A stretch of DNA of 6,349 bases, taken from the NCBI GenBank assembly GCA_003540955.1, contig DPMX01000020.1, positions 7,232-13,580 of the forward strand. Direction: 5' to 3'. The notes beneath the pieces were generated by a model. The model saw only the letters and a list, made by a program, of their open reading frames with translations, did no database searches and was not told the origin of the DNA. The position numbers and the translations under genes were made by a program. Shown here one piece after another: positions 5,135 through 6,349 of the stretch. The stretch comes from Gammaproteobacteria bacterium (GTDB lineage Bacteria > Pseudomonadota > Gammaproteobacteria > Ga0077536). Each line of letters starts with the position of its first letter. The first letter of the stretch is position 1.

Positions 5135-6349
5135 GTGTCCGATAAACCGCTTACAGACATCTGTTTCGAAAATTTTGATATACATCCGACTCTGCTAAAG
5201 GGACTAGAGGCGGCGAACTTTATTCGTTGCACTTCGATCCAAGCAATGACTCTTCCGCTAACGCTCGAGGGAAAAGATGTAGCAGGGCAAGCTCAAACTG
5301 GCACCGGCAAAACCATCGCATTCCTCGTCGCCCTTTATAACCATCTACTCACGCGACCTACTGATCCGAATCGTCGCGGTCTCCACCCGCGCGCGGTAAT
5401 AATCGCACCGACGCGGGAACTAGCACTGCAAATAGATAAAGACGCGAAGGAAATCGGAGGTAACACTGATATTAAGGCAGCTCTTATCTATGGTGGCGTC
5501 GATTACGAAAAACAACGGAGTCTGCTCCAAGGAGGCGTTGATATCGTCATCGCGACTCCCGGCCGACTGATCGACTTCGTCAAGCAAGGAACAGTTAAAC
5601 TCGGCGAAATCGAAATAATGGTATTGGATGAAGCAGACCGTATGTTTGACCTCGGCTTTATCAAGGACATACGTTTTTTACTGCGCAAGATGCCTAGGCC
5701 GACCGAACGTCAAAACCTCCTCTTTTCCGCTACTTTGAGTCATCGGGTCTTAGAACTTGCGTATGAGCATATGAACGAACCCGAAAAGCTCGTTGTCGAA
5801 ACCGAGACGATCACCGCGACGCAGGTGCGCCAAAGTGTCTACTTCCCAGCGACGGAAGAGAAATTGCCGCTATTGCTTGGGATCATTGCACAAATGGATG
5901 TTAATCGATCAATGATCTTCGTCAATACCAAAATCGGCTGCGAACGTGTCGCCCGTACGTTGGAGCGTGCGGGTTATGCCGTTGGAGTGTTATCGGGTGA
6001 TGTGCCGCAAAAAAAACGTGAAAAACTCCTAGCACTTTTCACCAAAGGCAAACTCAGTATCCTCGTAGCGACGGACGTTGCGGCTCGCGGCTTGCACATA
6101 CCCAACGTGAGTCATGTGTTTAATTATGACTTACCTTTTGACGCAGAAGATTACGTACATCGGATTGGGCGTACGGCGCGACTCGGCGAACCGGGTGACG
6201 CGATCAGCTTCGCATGTGATGAATATGCAATGAGCCTGCCCGACATCGAGATGTTTATCGAGCAGAAAATCCCCGTAGCCCGTTTTGGGCCGGAACTGCT
6301 AGCGGCGCTTCCGATGGCAAGAGCGCGTTCAAACGCGAGTGTATCGCAA
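5135..6349 (+). CDS. rhlB: ATP-dependent DEAD-box RNA helicase RhlB, 3'-truncated by window edge
   Basis: 405 codons are visible, with no stop before the right edge. The protein unwinds RNA duplexes; in E. coli RhlB is the helicase of the RNase E degradosome in the cytoplasm. All helicase motifs are present: Q motif (F14 and Q36), motif I AQTGTGKT (53-60), Ia APTREL (91-96), GG (120-121), Ib TPGR (141-144), II DEAD (165-168), III SAT (198-200), IV MIFVNT (260-265), V ATDVAARGLHI (312-322) and VI HRIGRTAR (342-349). RhlB rather than another DEAD-box paralogue is supported by MSDKPLTDICFENFDIHP at the start, LPLTLEGKDVAGQAQTGTGK, DRMFDLGFIKDIR (168-180), GDVPQKKR (288-295), HVFNYDLP (327-334) and the CDEYAMSLPDIE tail (361-372), each close to the E. 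coli sequence as I recall it. Motif VI has Ala348 where E. coli has Gly, a common variant. The basic carboxyl tail, which differs between species, lies mostly outside the window. Confidence 0.95.
   Translation, partial: MSDKPLTDICFENFDIHPTLLKGLEAANFIRCTSIQAMTLPLTLEGKDVAGQAQTGTGKTIAFLVALYNHLLTRPTDPNRRGLHPRAVIIAPTRELALQIDKDAKEIGGNTDIKAALIYGGVDYEKQRSLLQGGVDIVIATPGRLIDFVKQGTVKLGEIEIMVLDEADRMFDLGFIKDIRFLLRKMPRPTERQNLLFSATLSHRVLELAYEHMNEPEKLVVETETITATQVRQSVYFPATEEKLPLLLGIIAQMDVNRSMIFVNTKIGCERVARTLERAGYAVGVLSGDVPQKKREKLLALFTKGKLSILVATDVAARGLHIPNVSHVFNYDLPFDAEDYVHRIGRTARLGEPGDAISFACDEYAMSLPDIEMFIEQKIPVARFGPELLAALPMARARSNASVSQ

Noticed and set aside
4885..5232. Minus-strand 115-codon frame covering the spacer between the CopD-like gene and rhlB
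   Set aside because: Its middle (RFRVRVRWLGIGLDCNPS, SISIGRDVVIVPEQV) looks protein-like, but it overlaps the conserved RhlB amino terminus and the end of the CopD-like gene in antisense, has no ribosome-binding site that I can see, and matches no family I recognise.
6009..6016. A8 run in rhlB as a possible frameshift site
   Set aside because: The reading frame continues through it with conserved RhlB motifs on both sides (GDVPQKKR then ATDVAARG), so no shift is needed or indicated.

Overview
The window reads as a piece of a gammaproteobacterial chromosome with roughly balanced base composition. The best taxonomic hint is a DEAD-box helicase at the right edge that matches RhlB along its whole visible length; RhlB is typical of Gammaproteobacteria. 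No tRNA, rRNA, CRISPR array, transposase or integrase is visible.

Layout. The left two thirds is a minus-strand, metabolic (accessory-looking) block. In transcription order it holds a short-chain dehydrogenase/reductase (4320-3445), then, after a 245-base gap with its own promoter-like elements, the small (3199-2873) and large (2829-565) subunits of an N,N-dimethylformamidase-like amidohydrolase. Beyond a 400-base gap lies the start of a hydantoinase/oxoprolinase (HyuA-type) gene that runs off the left edge (164-1). The 400-base gap also holds a plus-strand reading frame that looks like a small exported protein broken by a one-base slip in an A6 run. The right third is on the plus strand: a small four-helix CopD-like membrane protein (4471-4926) and rhlB (5135 to the right edge), which is incomplete at its 3' end.

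How the genes may work together. The two dimethylformamidase-like subunits form a tight pair (43-base gap) and should assemble into one iron-dependent amide hydrolase. The residues I recall as catalytic in the Paracoccus enzyme appear to be present in the large subunit. The SDR and HyuA genes on the same strand suggest a small catabolic locus in which an amide or N-alkyl compound is hydrolysed and the product oxidised and then ring-opened or carboxylated. The substrate cannot be read from sequence, and co-function is inferred from proximity and strand only. CopD-like and rhlB look like ordinary core genes divergent from this block.
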